Shown here: one piece after another, positions 37,401 to 47,236 of the stretch | Layout: the number at the start of each line of letters is the position of its first letter | How positions within the stretch are numbered: the first letter of the stretch is position 1 | Assembly (NCBI GenBank): GCA_963821935.1 | Contig: CAWGFM010000003.1 | Coordinates: forward strand, 86,041-150,040 | Direction of reading: 5' to 3' | DNA length: 64,000 bases | From: JAOUEA01 sp963821935 | GTDB taxonomy: Bacteria; Actinomycetota; UBA4738; HRBIN12 | Notes under the pieces: generated by a model | What the model was told of the DNA's origin: nothing | The model's database searches: none | The model's input: only the letters and a program-made list of their open reading frames with translations | Made by a program: the position numbers and the translations under genes

Positions 37401-38095
37401 TCTGCCCAGCTGCCGAACGATACCTGGGCGATCGCCGAGCGGAACCTCCCTACTTCACCCAGAACCTGTTCGGTGCCACCGCTGTGATCGCCAGCGCGAC
37501 CGGGCAGCGCGCGCTCCTGGACCGTCTGATCCCGATCGTGGACATGCTCGTGGAAGGACGGGGCGGCACCGGTGCCAACAGCGCGATGGCGTCCGCGGCC
37601 TGGCGGGCCTGGATCGCCCTGCGAGAAGGAGACCTCCAGACCGCCGACGCATCGCTGCGGCTCTCCGCCGACCTCCCGATCCGGGGACACTGGCCGCTCT
37701 TGCTCGGGGTTCGGGCGCTGCGGCTGGCCGATCCCGCGCTCCGCAGCGAGGTGGATCGGTTCCTGCACGAGATGCGGCCGTGGGCCTCCGATGCCGGCAT
37801 CGAGCAGCTCGCCTCGTCGTTCGATCGATTGGAGGGCACGGCGCTGTTGGCCGACGGCGACATCGATGCCGGCCGGGACCTGCTGACGACGGCCGTCCAC
37901 GGGTTCGAAGCGCTGGAAGGCCGATGGGATGCAGCATGCACGCGGCTGGTGCTGGCGCGTGCGCACCTGGCGGCCGGCGAACCGGATCGGGCAGATCTGG
38001 AACTGACGTCGGCGTCGCGGGTGCTGGAGGAGCTGGGAGCGCTGGACGAGCTGGCCGTCGCGGGCGAGCTTCGGGACGCGGTGCGCAGGGCCTGA
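34490..38095 (+). CDS. zinc-ribbon adenylate/guanylate cyclase with AAA ATPase and TPR-like region
   Basis: A protein of about 1200 residues. Two zinc ribbons open it (CSSCGADNPPDASFCVSCG; CASCG...YCPKCG). A class III cyclase domain follows (about 60-245), with metal Asp in VLFADVTGSTTIGE and KFIGDAVMAVFG and the RIGVHTGEV strand. Next comes a STAND-type ATPase with P-loop YGEPGVGKSRLT (about 290) and Walker B VIEDIHWAD. The last ~600 residues are helical repeats. The TTG at 34490 has an ideal GGAGGG site and matches where relatives begin; an in-frame GTG at 34436 lacks one. It is probably a signal-integrating protein making cAMP; the trigger is unknown. Confidence 0.88.
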   Translation: MTCSSCGADNPPDASFCVSCGAALGRTCASCGASLPDDARYCPKCGAAVETIEAVVRGEERKLVTVLFADVTGSTTIGEQLDPERLRDVLSTYFDAMRAEIEAEGGTVEKFIGDAVMAVFGVPTAHEDDAGRAVRAAQRMLARLGQVNEELRRVHDLELRIRIGVHTGEVLATIDVVPGEPMVTGDAVNTAARLQTAAEPGQIVASARTVRSAPGTRWAPLPALSLKGKAEPVDAVVVLGSRAGSDPRGVPGLSAPIVGRDRELDLIRTTFERSKAEQRPHLVTIYGEPGVGKSRLTKEFLTQAREADTITIVQGRCLPYGDGVAYWPLAEILKATAGIDDRDPPDVVVQKIRDGAMPTAADTEQRERTLRALAFTIGVEASGTSVAVRDPRQVRAEMHDAWRDFFSSMAANRPAIVVIEDIHWADAAMLDLLEHVADRADGALLIACPARPSLLDRRPAWGGGRRNASSMSLDPLSADDADRLMSLLLDVEELPDHVRHTILGRAEGNPFFLEEILRQLIDEARIVRDGLRWRASESIADVRVPDTVQGVLAARIDLLNPDERRALEFAAVVGRVFWPGPILRLLNGSGQALGSMLERLEVRDLVRSRIGSSVGGEREFIFKHVLIRDVAYERLPRADRSRAHAEVADWIESTATDRADFDELLGYHYEEAFRAAAEDPRSDPERREHLRRQAFTALLTAADDARARFCIAQARGSTHRAGALVVDPLERALVLEEFGRIARTNYEGDEEWRSFPQAVETRLTVAPDDHAAIARSCAWAIEAPTRWPGSMSLIPPEVEVRRLLEIGLRHAGDEPSETLIRLLTGQSMIPFAYGPIRGLLDTELTESRAIALRAAEMARELGRPDLESAALDATSSTTIMLGRYGDDLEVVEQRLRLLDQLDDAWETGDTYAMASWTSAMVGRYQRAWEYADAGRRAMEDTEAESLLLHALSWQAFAGVFLGRWAAVTGDICPAAERYLGDRRAEPPYFTQNLFGATAVIASATGQRALLDRLIPIVDMLVEGRGGTGANSAMASAAWRAWIALREGDLQTADASLRLSADLPIRGHWPLLLGVRALRLADPALRSEVDRFLHEMRPWASDAGIEQLASSFDRLEGTALLADGDIDAGRDLLTTAVHGFEALEGRWDAACTRLVLARAHLAAGEPDRADLELTSASRVLEELGALDELAVAGELRDAVRRA

Positions 38096-38109
38096 CCCGA
38101 CAGGTCAGG

Positions 38110-39381
<1,272 letters not shown>

Positions 39382-39416
39382 ATCCCTGCCTTCTCTCTCC
39401 GACGAACGGGCGTGTC

Positions 39417-39437
39417 GGCCGGGGGCGAGCCCCGGCC
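39417..39437. other. perfect hairpin in the clpP-clpX spacer
   Basis: GGCCGGGG (39417-39424) and CCCCGGCC (39430-39437) flank GCGAG. The GGGGCGAGCCCC core is the same as in the rplU-rpmA spacer hairpin. It is probably an intra-operon RNA element that sets the clpX:clpP ratio or protects mRNA ends. Confidence 0.5.
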
Positions 39438-39456
39438 TCCGTTGCTGCGGTGATTA

Positions 39457-40104
39457 TCACGCCCCGGCGACCCCAGCGGAAGCAAGCTCCGCCTGGATCC
39501 CACGGGCGGTGATGATCTCGTCGACGGCACCGTACTCCTTCGCCTCCTCCGCCGTGAGGATGAAGTCGCGATCGGTGTCCTTGGCGACCTTCTCCAGTTC
39601 CTGGCCCGTGTGCTGGGCGATGATGCGCTCGAGCAGGTGACGCGACCTGGTGATCTCCTTGGCCTGGATCTCGATGTCGACGGCCTGACCCTCGGCCCCA
39701 CCGTGCGGCTGGTGCAGCAACACCCGGGCGTGCGGCAACGCGAACCGCTTGCCGGGCGCGCCTGCCAGCAGCAGCACCGCCGCGGCACTGGCGGCCTGGC
39801 CCATGACGATCGTGGACACGTCGGGCTTGATGTACTGCATCGTGTCGTAGATCGCGAACAGCGACGTGATCACGCCGCCGGGCGAGTTGATGTACAGGCT
39901 GATGTCCTTGTCGGGGTCCTCGGACTCCAGGTGCAGCAGCTGGGCCATGATGACGTTACCGACGTTGTCGTCGATGGGCGTACCCAGGAACACGATGCGC
40001 TCCTTGAGCAACCGGGAGTAGATGTCGGAGACCCGTTCGCCCCGGCTGGTCTGTTCGATGACGTAGGGCACGTAGGCGGCCCGGGCATCGTGCATGTCAC
40101 TCAT
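39457..40104 (-). CDS. clpP: ATP-dependent Clp protease, proteolytic subunit ClpP
   Basis: ClpP forms the tetradecameric peptidase chamber. The 215 residues show catalytic Ser106 in MGQAASAAAVLLLAG, His131 in VLLHQPHGGAEG and Asp in DTDRDFILTAEEA. LKERIVFLGTPIDD and YINSPGGVITSLFAIYD are typical. The ATG at 40104 overlaps the end of tig by 8 nt; a second ATG lies at 40095. Only one clpP is present here, whereas many actinobacteria have a clpP1-clpP2 pair. Confidence 0.97.
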   Translation of the reverse strand: MSDMHDARAAYVPYVIEQTSRGERVSDIYSRLLKERIVFLGTPIDDNVGNVIMAQLLHLESEDPDKDISLYINSPGGVITSLFAIYDTMQYIKPDVSTIVMGQAASAAAVLLLAGAPGKRFALPHARVLLHQPHGGAEGQAVDIEIQAKEITRSRHLLERIIAQHTGQELEKVAKDTDRDFILTAEEAKEYGAVDEIITARGIQAELASAGVAGA

Positions 40105-41440
40105 CGTCGTTCTCCTCTTCGCTGTCGCTCGTACTCTCACTGTCGGTATCGGTGATATCGGCGCGGTCCACCAGCAGGTCGAGCGCCTTGCCTCTGATGA
40201 TATCCCCGGCCAGCGTCACGATCTGGCCGGTTCGGTCGAGTTGGGTCGCCAGTTCCTTGGGATCACGGTCGTAGGCCTGGGCAAGCACACCGATCTCCTT
40301 GCCCAGCTCATCGGCATCGACCTGGATGTCGGCGGCCCGTGCGACACCTTCGAGCACCAGGTCGGACTTGATGGCCCGCACCGCGTGGTCGCGCGAGTCC
40401 TGGCGCAACCGAGCCTCGTCCCAGCCCTCGGCCTCCAGGACCTGCTCGATCGTCAGCCCGTTCTGCTCGGCCCGCTGCTTGGCGTGGTTGACGCGATGCT
40501 CGGTCTCGTCGTCCACCAAGGACCCGGGTAGGTCCACCTCGACCGAATCCATCAACGCCTGCAACGCGCGGTCACGAAGCTCTGCCTTGGCCTCCCGCTC
40601 CTTCGTCTCCCCCAGCCGCTGACGCAGGTCCTCGCGCAGCTCGGCCAGGGTGTCGAACTCGCTGGCGGTTTTCGCGAGGTCGTCGTCGGCTTCGGGCAGC
40701 ACGCGAGCCTTCACGTCCTTGACCAGCACGGTCATCTCGGCTGCCTGACCGGAGAGCCCGTCGCCGGCTCCCTCCCCCATCTCTTCGGTGACCTTGAGGA
40801 TCCCGCCTGCCTTGGTGCCGGGCATCTCGGCATCCAGCGCGGGACCGAACTCACCGGAGCCCACGAAGTACAGGTAGTCGGTACGGCTGAGCCCATCGAT
40901 CTCCTGACCCAGCGGTCCGGTGGCCTTCAGGTCGATCGTGACGAAGTCGCCGTCCTGGACGGGCCGCTCGGCCGGCTCGAGCTCGGCGAACCGTTCGCGG
41001 AGACGGTCGACCCACGAGTCGATGTCGGACTCGGCCACCTGGGTGGACGGCCGCTCGATCTTCAGGCCGATGTAGTCCTGTTCGGTGAAGTCCAACCGGG
41101 GGCGAACCTCCACCACGGCCGTGAACTTGAGCGGCGCGTCGTCGGCGAACTCGTCCAGGTCGATGTCGGGATCGGTGATGGGCGCCAGGTCGTGTTCGGA
41201 GACCGCTTGACGGTAGTAGTCGGGCACCGCGGCCTGCAGGAACTCGTCCCGCACGGCGTCGCGCCCGATCTGGGCATCGATGATCTTCTTCGGCACCTTG
41301 CCCTTGCGGAAACCGGGGATCTTCACCTGGTTGGAGATGGACCGGTAGGTCTGGTCCATCTCCTTGGCGTATTCGTCCGCCGGAACCTCGACGGTGAGCT
41401 TGACGGTGTGTTTATCGGTGCTCTCGATGGTGGTCTGCAT
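40097..41440 (-). CDS. tig: trigger factor
   Basis: Trigger factor is the ribosome-bound chaperone and prolyl isomerase. The 447-residue protein has the ribosome-binding domain with GFRKGKVPKKII (the usual GFRxGKxP signature, about 44-55), a central FKBP-type domain (GDFVTIDLKATGP ... FGPALDAEMPGTKAGGI) and a helical C-terminal domain, ending in an acidic tail. It leads the tig-clpP-clpX group. It is divergent from the phosphatase gene with 77 nt between. Confidence 0.96.
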   Translation of the reverse strand: MQTTIESTDKHTVKLTVEVPADEYAKEMDQTYRSISNQVKIPGFRKGKVPKKIIDAQIGRDAVRDEFLQAAVPDYYRQAVSEHDLAPITDPDIDLDEFADDAPLKFTAVVEVRPRLDFTEQDYIGLKIERPSTQVAESDIDSWVDRLRERFAELEPAERPVQDGDFVTIDLKATGPLGQEIDGLSRTDYLYFVGSGEFGPALDAEMPGTKAGGILKVTEEMGEGAGDGLSGQAAEMTVLVKDVKARVLPEADDDLAKTASEFDTLAELREDLRQRLGETKEREAKAELRDRALQALMDSVEVDLPGSLVDDETEHRVNHAKQRAEQNGLTIEQVLEAEGWDEARLRQDSRDHAVRAIKSDLVLEGVARAADIQVDADELGKEIGVLAQAYDRDPKELATQLDRTGQIVTLAGDIIRGKALDLLVDRADITDTDSESTSDSEEENDDE

Positions 41441-41517
41441 GGATCCATCAAGGCTACCCGAGATCCCATACCCGGGCTCGAACTGAGGGCGCCCCGGCCC
41501 CGGGTACGCTGCGGTGC

Positions 41518-42294
41518 ATGTACGAGCACGAGCTTGCGTTCGCCGCGGGGCTTGCCGATCGTGCCGACGAGATCGGCATGGGGTTGTTCCTGGGTGAGGG
41601 ACTGCTGGTGCGCCACAAGGCGGATCGCACGGTCGTGACCCAGGCAGACACCTCGATCGAAACCATGGTGCGCCGGCAGGTAGCGTCCACCTTCCCCGAC
41701 GACCACGTGCTGGGTGAGGAGGAGGGAGGGTCTCCCGAAGGCGCGGACCGCGTGTGGATCGTGGACCCGATCGACGCGACCGCCAACTACGCTCGCGGCA
41801 TCCCCGTGTGGGCCACGCTCATCGCGCTGCAGGTGTCCGGTGAGCTGGTACTGGGCATCGTGAGCGCACCCGCACTCAACGAGCGATACGAGGCCCTGCG
41901 TGGGCAGGGCGCCCGGATGAACGGGAACACGATCGGGGTCAGCGAGATCGAAGAGTTGGCCGACGCACAGGTGTTCTACGCGGGCATGAAGACCTGGCTC
42001 GCCGGGCCTCAGGGCGCCGGCGCTGCCGTGCTCGATGTGCTGGGGGGGTGCTCCCGGAGCCGAGGTTTCGGCGACTTCTGGGGCCATACCCTGGTGGCAC
42101 GCGGAGCCGGCGAAGCCATGATCGAACCCGAGCTGAACATCTGGGACTACGCCGCCTTCCAGGTCGTGGTCGAGGAAGCCGGGGGCCGGGTGACCCAGCT
42201 CGATGGTTCCCCCACCCGCGACGGTGGCAGCGTGCTGTCCACCAACGGCGCGCTGCACGAACAGCTGGTGGCCCGGCTGGCCGACTCGGTCTGA
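41518..42294 (+). CDS. inositol monophosphatase family protein (histidinol-phosphatase-like)
   Basis: The 258-residue metal-dependent phosphatase has the family motifs for Mg2+ binding: VTQADTSIE, GEEEGG, WIVDPIDATANYARGIP and the C-terminal NIWDYAAFQVVVEEAGG. The short length and the pattern around FGDFWGHTLVARG resemble HisN histidinol-phosphate phosphatases, so histidine synthesis is one option. Inositol or adenosine phosphates cannot be excluded. ATG at 41518. It is convergent with the next minus-strand gene at 4 nt. Confidence 0.85.
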   Translation: MYEHELAFAAGLADRADEIGMGLFLGEGLLVRHKADRTVVTQADTSIETMVRRQVASTFPDDHVLGEEEGGSPEGADRVWIVDPIDATANYARGIPVWATLIALQVSGELVLGIVSAPALNERYEALRGQGARMNGNTIGVSEIEELADAQVFYAGMKTWLAGPQGAGAAVLDVLGGCSRSRGFGDFWGHTLVARGAGEAMIEPELNIWDYAAFQVVVEEAGGRVTQLDGSPTRDGGSVLSTNGALHEQLVARLADSV

Positions 42295-42298
42295 ACGA

Positions 42299-43267
42299 TC
42301 ACAGCTCGACGACGCGACCGCTGCTGCCGGCGCGCGCCATGACGACGTTCGCCGCGGCCACGTCCTGCGCTCCGACGCCGGTCAGGTCGCAGACGGTGAG
42401 CTGGCCCTGGCCGGTGCGGCCCCCCACCGTCCCCGCGCAGACCTCGCCCAGCTCCACGGCTCGATCGCGCTGGTCGGGCGCGTGCTGGAGCTCGCCCAGC
42501 GTGACGCACTGATCTCGCGAATCGACCACCAGCACGTCGGCGCGCCGCAGGATCTCCGGATCGAGCTCCTGCTTGCCGGCGCCGTCGGAGCCGAGCGCGG
42601 TGACGTGCGCACCTCCTGCGAGCCGGTCTGCACGGACCAACGCCTCGTGCGCGGCCGTGCACGTGATGACCACCTGCGCGTCCTCGATCGCTGCGTCCAC
42701 GGTGGGCGACGCACGGACCGTGACGTCGCCGCCGAACCGCTCGGTCACATCGTGGGCGCACGCCCGAGCGTGCTCGGCGTTCCTGCCCCAGATGCGAACC
42801 TCGGTGAACTCCGGGCGCACCACGGCCAGCGCATCCAGCTGCATCCGAGCTTGCGCACCCGTGCCGATGACCGCGACCCGCTCGAGGTCGGCCGGCGCAA
42901 GATGCCGCGCGGCGACACCGCCGGCGGCGCCCGTGCGCAGGTCCGTGATGTATCCGCCGTCCAGCAGCAACGCGGCGGTCGAGCCGTCACGCACGTCGAA
43001 CACCGCCACCAGACCGTCGATGATCGAGGCCTGCACACCCGTGAACCCGCTGGCCACCTTCACCGCGTAGTACGGCTCGCCGTGCAGATGGCCGGCCTTC
43101 ACGTGGATCTCGCCTCCGGACTCCGGAACGTCCAGATGGATCACCCCCGGCAGCTCCGCCTCGCCGGCCGAGTAGGCGATGAAGGCACGTTCGCAGGCAT
43201 CGATGCATGAGGCCATGTCCAGCACCTGGCGCACGTCATCGGCGTCCAAGATCCGCACCGCGGTCAT
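42299..43267 (-). CDS. ornithine cyclodeaminase / mu-crystallin family protein
   Basis: The 322-residue protein has an N-terminal dimerisation part with HVKAGHLHGEPYYAVKVASGF and a Rossmann domain with VAVIGTGAQARMQLDAL (about 130-146). VWGR-like VRIWGRNAEHA and VTALGSDGAGKQELD are also typical of the OCD/mu-crystallin family. Members include ornithine cyclodeaminase, alanine dehydrogenase and ketimine reductases. The reaction cannot be told from sequence alone. ATG at 43267; divergent from the cyclase gene. Confidence 0.9.
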   Translation of the reverse strand: MTAVRILDADDVRQVLDMASCIDACERAFIAYSAGEAELPGVIHLDVPESGGEIHVKAGHLHGEPYYAVKVASGFTGVQASIIDGLVAVFDVRDGSTAALLLDGGYITDLRTGAAGGVAARHLAPADLERVAVIGTGAQARMQLDALAVVRPEFTEVRIWGRNAEHARACAHDVTERFGGDVTVRASPTVDAAIEDAQVVITCTAAHEALVRADRLAGGAHVTALGSDGAGKQELDPEILRRADVLVVDSRDQCVTLGELQHAPDQRDRAVELGEVCAGTVGGRTGQGQLTVCDLTGVGAQDVAAANVVMARAGSSGRVVEL

Positions 43268-43376
43268 GGCGTGGGAGCCTAGCCGCTCTTCTCGATCGGT
43301 CCGGAGCCGTCGATGGGGACGCTACCGGCACCGCAGCGGGGTTGCCTGGTCAGACGGATGCGCGGAGGATAGCCTC

Positions 43377-44957
43377 ATGAGTCCTTCGGCCCCTGGTCGC
43401 CGGCTCGCTACCGTCCTCTTCCTCGACATCGTCGGATCCACACATGTGGCCTCCGACCTCGGGGACGCGCGCTGGACCACGTTGCTCACCCGCTTCCGCA
43501 AGGTCGTCCGCTCTGCGCTTCGACATCACGGCGGGCACGAGGCGAACTTCACGGGAGATGGGTTCCTGGCGACCTTCCCTGAGCCGGCGAAGGCGATCGC
43601 CGCGGGCGTCGCGATCGCCGCGGGCGTGCAGGAGCTGGGGATCGACGTTCGAGTGGGGCTGCACACGGGCGAGGTCGAGACCATCCAGGGACACCTCGGT
43701 GGCGTTGCGGTTCATATCGGGGCGCGCGTGATGGCGCTCGCCGGGTCGGCAGAGGTCCTGGTGACCAGCACCGTCAAGGATCTGGTCCATGGCTCGTCGA
43801 TCGAGTTCGACGACGTCGCAGCGCATGAGCTGAAGGGCGTCCCCGGCACGTGGCGGCTGGTGGCCGTTCGCTCGATCGGCGGCGAACCCACACCCAAGCC
43901 GATCGATCCGGCCGACGCCCTCGTGCGACTCGCGACGATCAGGGCACAAGAGCCGGCCCGCGGGCGACGCCGCGCGGGCATCATGGTCGCCGCTGTCGTC
44001 ACGGTCGTCGCCGGATTTGCCCTGTGGATCGCTGTGAGACCGGCGGAGCCCACGTCCGGGGGTCAGGCTTCCCCGGCCCCAGAAACCAGCCTGGTCAAGC
44101 TCGATGGTGGCAAGGCCGAGATCGTGACCACGGTCGCCGACGGCTTGATCACCGATCACCTGTGGGGCGCGTTGTCGGTGGAGAACGGTGCGCTGTTCCA
44201 GCTGACTCCTTCGTCGGTGCGTACCCGTGATGTGGAGACGGGCCAGGTTCGAGAGACGTTCGACATCGACGCTCACGACGCGTCCGCGATCGGGTTCGGT
44301 TCGCAGTGGCTCGCGTCGTGGTCGGAGGACGACTCGATCACTCGGGTGGATCTCGTGTCCGGCGAGGTCGTGGACTCCATCGACATCGAGGGTGGGGTCC
44401 CGGCGCTCGGGGCGGGTTCAGATGCGATGTGGTTCGTCAGCAGCCTGGGCGACCTCGGACGGATCGATCCGATCACGCTCAAGGTGCAGACCTGGCCCTC
44501 GGGCGCGTACTCCCCCGCCGTGGTCGTGCCCTTCGAGGATTTCGTCTGGATCTGCGACTGCGAGAACCGCCAGATCATCAGGTTCGATGTCACGAAGGAA
44601 CGGTTCAAGACATTCGATATCCCTGAAGAGGCGTACCTGGTCGGCCCCAAGCAGAAGGGCTCACCAGACGAGCTGTGGCTCGTCGACCAGGGCGCCTCCG
44701 CCGTGACGCCCCTGGATCCACGAACCGCCGAACGAGGCCGGGCGATCGGGTTCGACGGCCCGCTCGCCGACGCCGAGATCGGCCTCGGCAAGATCTGGAT
44801 CGCCGCAGCCAAGCACGTATACGTCCTGGATCAGAACGACGACCAAGCCGAGCCCGTGGACATCGCGATGCCCGCGGGGTTCTTCGCATCGAGCGTCGCC
44901 ATCGACAGCCAGCGGAACTCTGTGTGGATCGCGACGTGCGGGTGCCCCTTCGACTGA
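43377..44957 (+). CDS. membrane-anchored class III cyclase with extracytoplasmic beta-propeller
   Basis: The 526-residue protein begins with a cyclase homology domain (about 8-165): ATVLFLDIVGSTHVA and NFTGDGFLATF carry the two metal Asp, and VRVGLHTGEVE follows. A linker and one membrane helix (about 200-222, GIMVAAVVTVVAGFALWIAV) lead to a C-terminal propeller-like domain with repeated strands (SQWLASWSEDDSITRVD, DAMWFVSSLGDLGRID, DFVWICDCENRQIIRFD). The cyclase is inside and the propeller outside, suggesting a one-protein sensor that makes cAMP. Two CxC pairs (CDCEN, CGCPFD) stand out. ATG follows GGAGGATAG. Confidence 0.88.
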   Translation: MSPSAPGRRLATVLFLDIVGSTHVASDLGDARWTTLLTRFRKVVRSALRHHGGHEANFTGDGFLATFPEPAKAIAAGVAIAAGVQELGIDVRVGLHTGEVETIQGHLGGVAVHIGARVMALAGSAEVLVTSTVKDLVHGSSIEFDDVAAHELKGVPGTWRLVAVRSIGGEPTPKPIDPADALVRLATIRAQEPARGRRRAGIMVAAVVTVVAGFALWIAVRPAEPTSGGQASPAPETSLVKLDGGKAEIVTTVADGLITDHLWGALSVENGALFQLTPSSVRTRDVETGQVRETFDIDAHDASAIGFGSQWLASWSEDDSITRVDLVSGEVVDSIDIEGGVPALGAGSDAMWFVSSLGDLGRIDPITLKVQTWPSGAYSPAVVVPFEDFVWICDCENRQIIRFDVTKERFKTFDIPEEAYLVGPKQKGSPDELWLVDQGASAVTPLDPRTAERGRAIGFDGPLADAEIGLGKIWIAAAKHVYVLDQNDDQAEPVDIAMPAGFFASSVAIDSQRNSVWIATCGCPFD

Positions 44958-45032
44958 GGTGGAACGACAGCAAGCGCCGCGAAGCAGCCTGCATCGGTGC
45001 TAGGTTCGCGTGACCGTCGCCAGGAGGAAGCC

Positions 45033-46163
45033 GTGGACCTCGACCTGTTCCACATGGAGCGCTACCAATCGGTGTACTGGCACCAGGTCGAGTACGACCT
45101 GTCCGAGTCTGGCGTGCTGCCGATGACGATCCGCGAGCTGCTCGGACCGGCTGCCGACGTCGAAGGGTTCCTGTACACGACGCTCGGCTACCCGCTGTCC
45201 GAAGGCTCGGATGAGTCCCGAGCGGCGATCGCCGAGTGGTACCCCGGTGCGACCCCGGAGCAGGTCACCATGACCAACGGCGGGTCCGAAGCGAACTTCC
45301 TGTCGTTGTTCTCACTGCTGGGTGGGGGCGACCGCCTCGCCTTCATGATCCCCAACTACATGCAGGGCTCGGGACTGGGAAGGGCGTTCGGCGCGGGCAC
45401 CGACCGGTTCCGGCTGAAGCTGCACGGCGATCGATGGGCGCTCGACCTGGAGGAGCTCGATCGTGCCGTGAGCAAACGCACCAAGGTCATCATGGTGTGC
45501 AATCCCAACAACCCGACCGGCTCCGTACTGACCGAAGCTGAGATGGACACCATCGTGCGGATCGCGGAGCGCCGTGGCGCGTGGATCGTGGCAGACGAGA
45601 TCTACCGGGGCGCCGAGCTGGAAGGGAACGCCACCACCTCGTCGTTCTGGGGTCGGTCCGAGCGCGTCGTGATCACCAGTGGGCTGTCGAAGGCGTTCGC
45701 GATGCCGGGCCTGCGGGTCGGATGGTCGGTGGCCCCGCCGAAGGTGATCGACCGCATCCGGCGACGCCATGACTACACGACGCTCACCCCCAACATCGTC
45801 TCCGATCGCCTGGCCGCGCTCGCGATGATCCCCGACGTCCGGGAGTCGATCCTTGCGAGGACGCGTGCCATCATCCGAGCCAACTATCCGCACCTGGACA
45901 CGTGGCTGCGGAGCCACGCGGACGTGCTTCGATGGGCACGGCCCGCCGCCGGAGCGATCACCTACGCCAAGGTCGGACTGCCGGGCACGACCCGAGGATT
46001 GGCCGAGCGGATCCGCACCGAGCAGAGCGTGCTCGTGGTGCCCGCCGAGATGTTCGGCCTGAAGAAGGGCATGCGATTCGGGTTCGGATACGACATCGAG
46101 CACACGCTGAAGGGCTTGGCACGCGTGGACGAGGTGCTGGCACAGATCGCCGCCGGCGCCTGA
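45033..46163 (+). CDS. class I/II PLP-dependent aminotransferase
   Basis: The 376-residue fold-type I enzyme has MTNGGSEANFLSL at the cofactor cup, NPNNPTGSVLTEAE with the Asn ligand, VADEIYRGAEL with the pyridine-N Asp, catalytic Lys in TSGLSKAFAMPGLRVGW, and RFGFGYDIEHTL with the carboxylate arginine near the end. Substrate unknown; overall it resembles aspartate- or tyrosine-type transaminases. GTG at 45033 follows AGGAGGAAGCC; an ATG at 45054 is less likely. It ends 3 nt before the tag gene, so the two are probably one transcript. Confidence 0.92.
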   Translation: MDLDLFHMERYQSVYWHQVEYDLSESGVLPMTIRELLGPAADVEGFLYTTLGYPLSEGSDESRAAIAEWYPGATPEQVTMTNGGSEANFLSLFSLLGGGDRLAFMIPNYMQGSGLGRAFGAGTDRFRLKLHGDRWALDLEELDRAVSKRTKVIMVCNPNNPTGSVLTEAEMDTIVRIAERRGAWIVADEIYRGAELEGNATTSSFWGRSERVVITSGLSKAFAMPGLRVGWSVAPPKVIDRIRRRHDYTTLTPNIVSDRLAALAMIPDVRESILARTRAIIRANYPHLDTWLRSHADVLRWARPAAGAITYAKVGLPGTTRGLAERIRTEQSVLVVPAEMFGLKKGMRFGFGYDIEHTLKGLARVDEVLAQIAAGA

Positions 46164-46166
46164 GCC

Positions 46167-46748
46167 GTGGATCGATGCGGGTGGGCGTCGCTGGATGACC
46201 CCGCGTCCCTGGCCTACCACGACGAGGAATGGGGTGTGCCGTCGCACGACGACGTCCACCTGTTCGAGATGCTCACGCTCGAAGGCGCGCAGGCCGGACT
46301 GAGCTGGGCCACGATCCTGCACAAGCGCGAGGGCTACCGACGGGCGTTCGCGGGGTTCGATGCCGCGACGATCGCGCGATTCACACCCGCGAGGATCGAG
46401 CGCCTGCTGCAGGACCCGTCGATCGTGCGCAACCGGCTGAAGGTGGCATCGACGGTCGCGAACGCACGGGCGGTGCTCGAGGTGCAGAGCAGCGACGGGT
46501 CGCTCGACGCCTACCTGTGGTCGTTCGTCGGCGGGCAACCGATCGTGCATCGGCGGCGCCGTGACGGCGAGATCCCTTCGGAGAGTGAGGAGTCCCGCAC
46601 GATGTCACGGGCCATGAAGCAGCGAGGGTTCCGGTTCGTGGGACCCACGGTGTGCTACGCCTTCATGCAAGCGACCGGCATGGTGCAAGACCACGTAGCA
46701 CACTGCTTCCGCTGGTCAGAGCTCGGGGAAGACTCGACGAGGAGCTGA
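46167..46748 (+). CDS. tag: DNA-3-methyladenine glycosylase I
   Basis: Tag removes 3-methyladenine from alkylated DNA. The 193-residue protein starts DRCGWASLDDP, has YHDEEWGVP and LEGAQAGLSWATIL, and the QRGFRFVGPTVCYAFMQATGMVQDH segment typical of Tag. Zinc ligands are Cys4, His18 and the late His/Cys in DHVAHCFRW. GTG start at 46167. Co-transcribed with the aminotransferase upstream. Confidence 0.95.
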   Translation: MDRCGWASLDDPASLAYHDEEWGVPSHDDVHLFEMLTLEGAQAGLSWATILHKREGYRRAFAGFDAATIARFTPARIERLLQDPSIVRNRLKVASTVANARAVLEVQSSDGSLDAYLWSFVGGQPIVHRRRRDGEIPSESEESRTMSRAMKQRGFRFVGPTVCYAFMQATGMVQDHVAHCFRWSELGEDSTRS

Positions 46749-46794
46749 TCCGGGTGACACCGTATCGGCCGGCGATCGGCGGGGTGGCGATGCT

Positions 46795-47181
46795 GTGGTC
46801 TATGCACATACCTACGCAGCACTGACGTGGCTCTACGCTGCCGGGTTCGGCATCTCGGCGGTTCCTGTCGCCGTCTACTTGCTGCGGCGCGGGACGCTGC
46901 CGGAGTTCTTCGGCCTCTTCGCGATGTACGGCGGCCCGTGGTCCTCGCGGCTGGGAGACGGCATCTTCGCGGTACTCCTGATGGCGTTCCTGCTCGTGAC
47001 CCTGGTCGCCTCCTGGGCCGCCTGGCTCGTGTGGAACGGATCAGAGGCGGGAGCCGTGCTGAGTCTCGTCCTGCTCCCCGCCGAGGCAGTCTTCTGGCTC
47101 GGCTTCGCATTGCCGATTCCATGGATCGTCGGCGTCGCTCGAGTTGCCTGCCTTGTCCTGGCGTGGAAGTCGCTCGACTGA
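46795..47181 (+). CDS. small four-helix membrane protein, unknown function
   Basis: The 128-residue product has four hydrophobic helices (from about YAALTWLYAAGFGISAVPVAV to the last VARVACLVLAWKSLD). No family was recognised. The helix loops FGLFAMYGGPWSSRL and NGSEAGAVLS resemble generic actinobacterial integral proteins. GTG at 46795 has no clear ribosome site. It is convergent with the mttB-like gene. Confidence 0.65.
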   Translation: MVYAHTYAALTWLYAAGFGISAVPVAVYLLRRGTLPEFFGLFAMYGGPWSSRLGDGIFAVLLMAFLLVTLVASWAAWLVWNGSEAGAVLSLVLLPAEAVFWLGFALPIPWIVGVARVACLVLAWKSLD

Positions 47182-47236
47182 CTCCGCCGGGGGTGCAGCA
47201 TTCAGAGGGCGAGACCTCGTGCTCGTGCCGAAAGGT

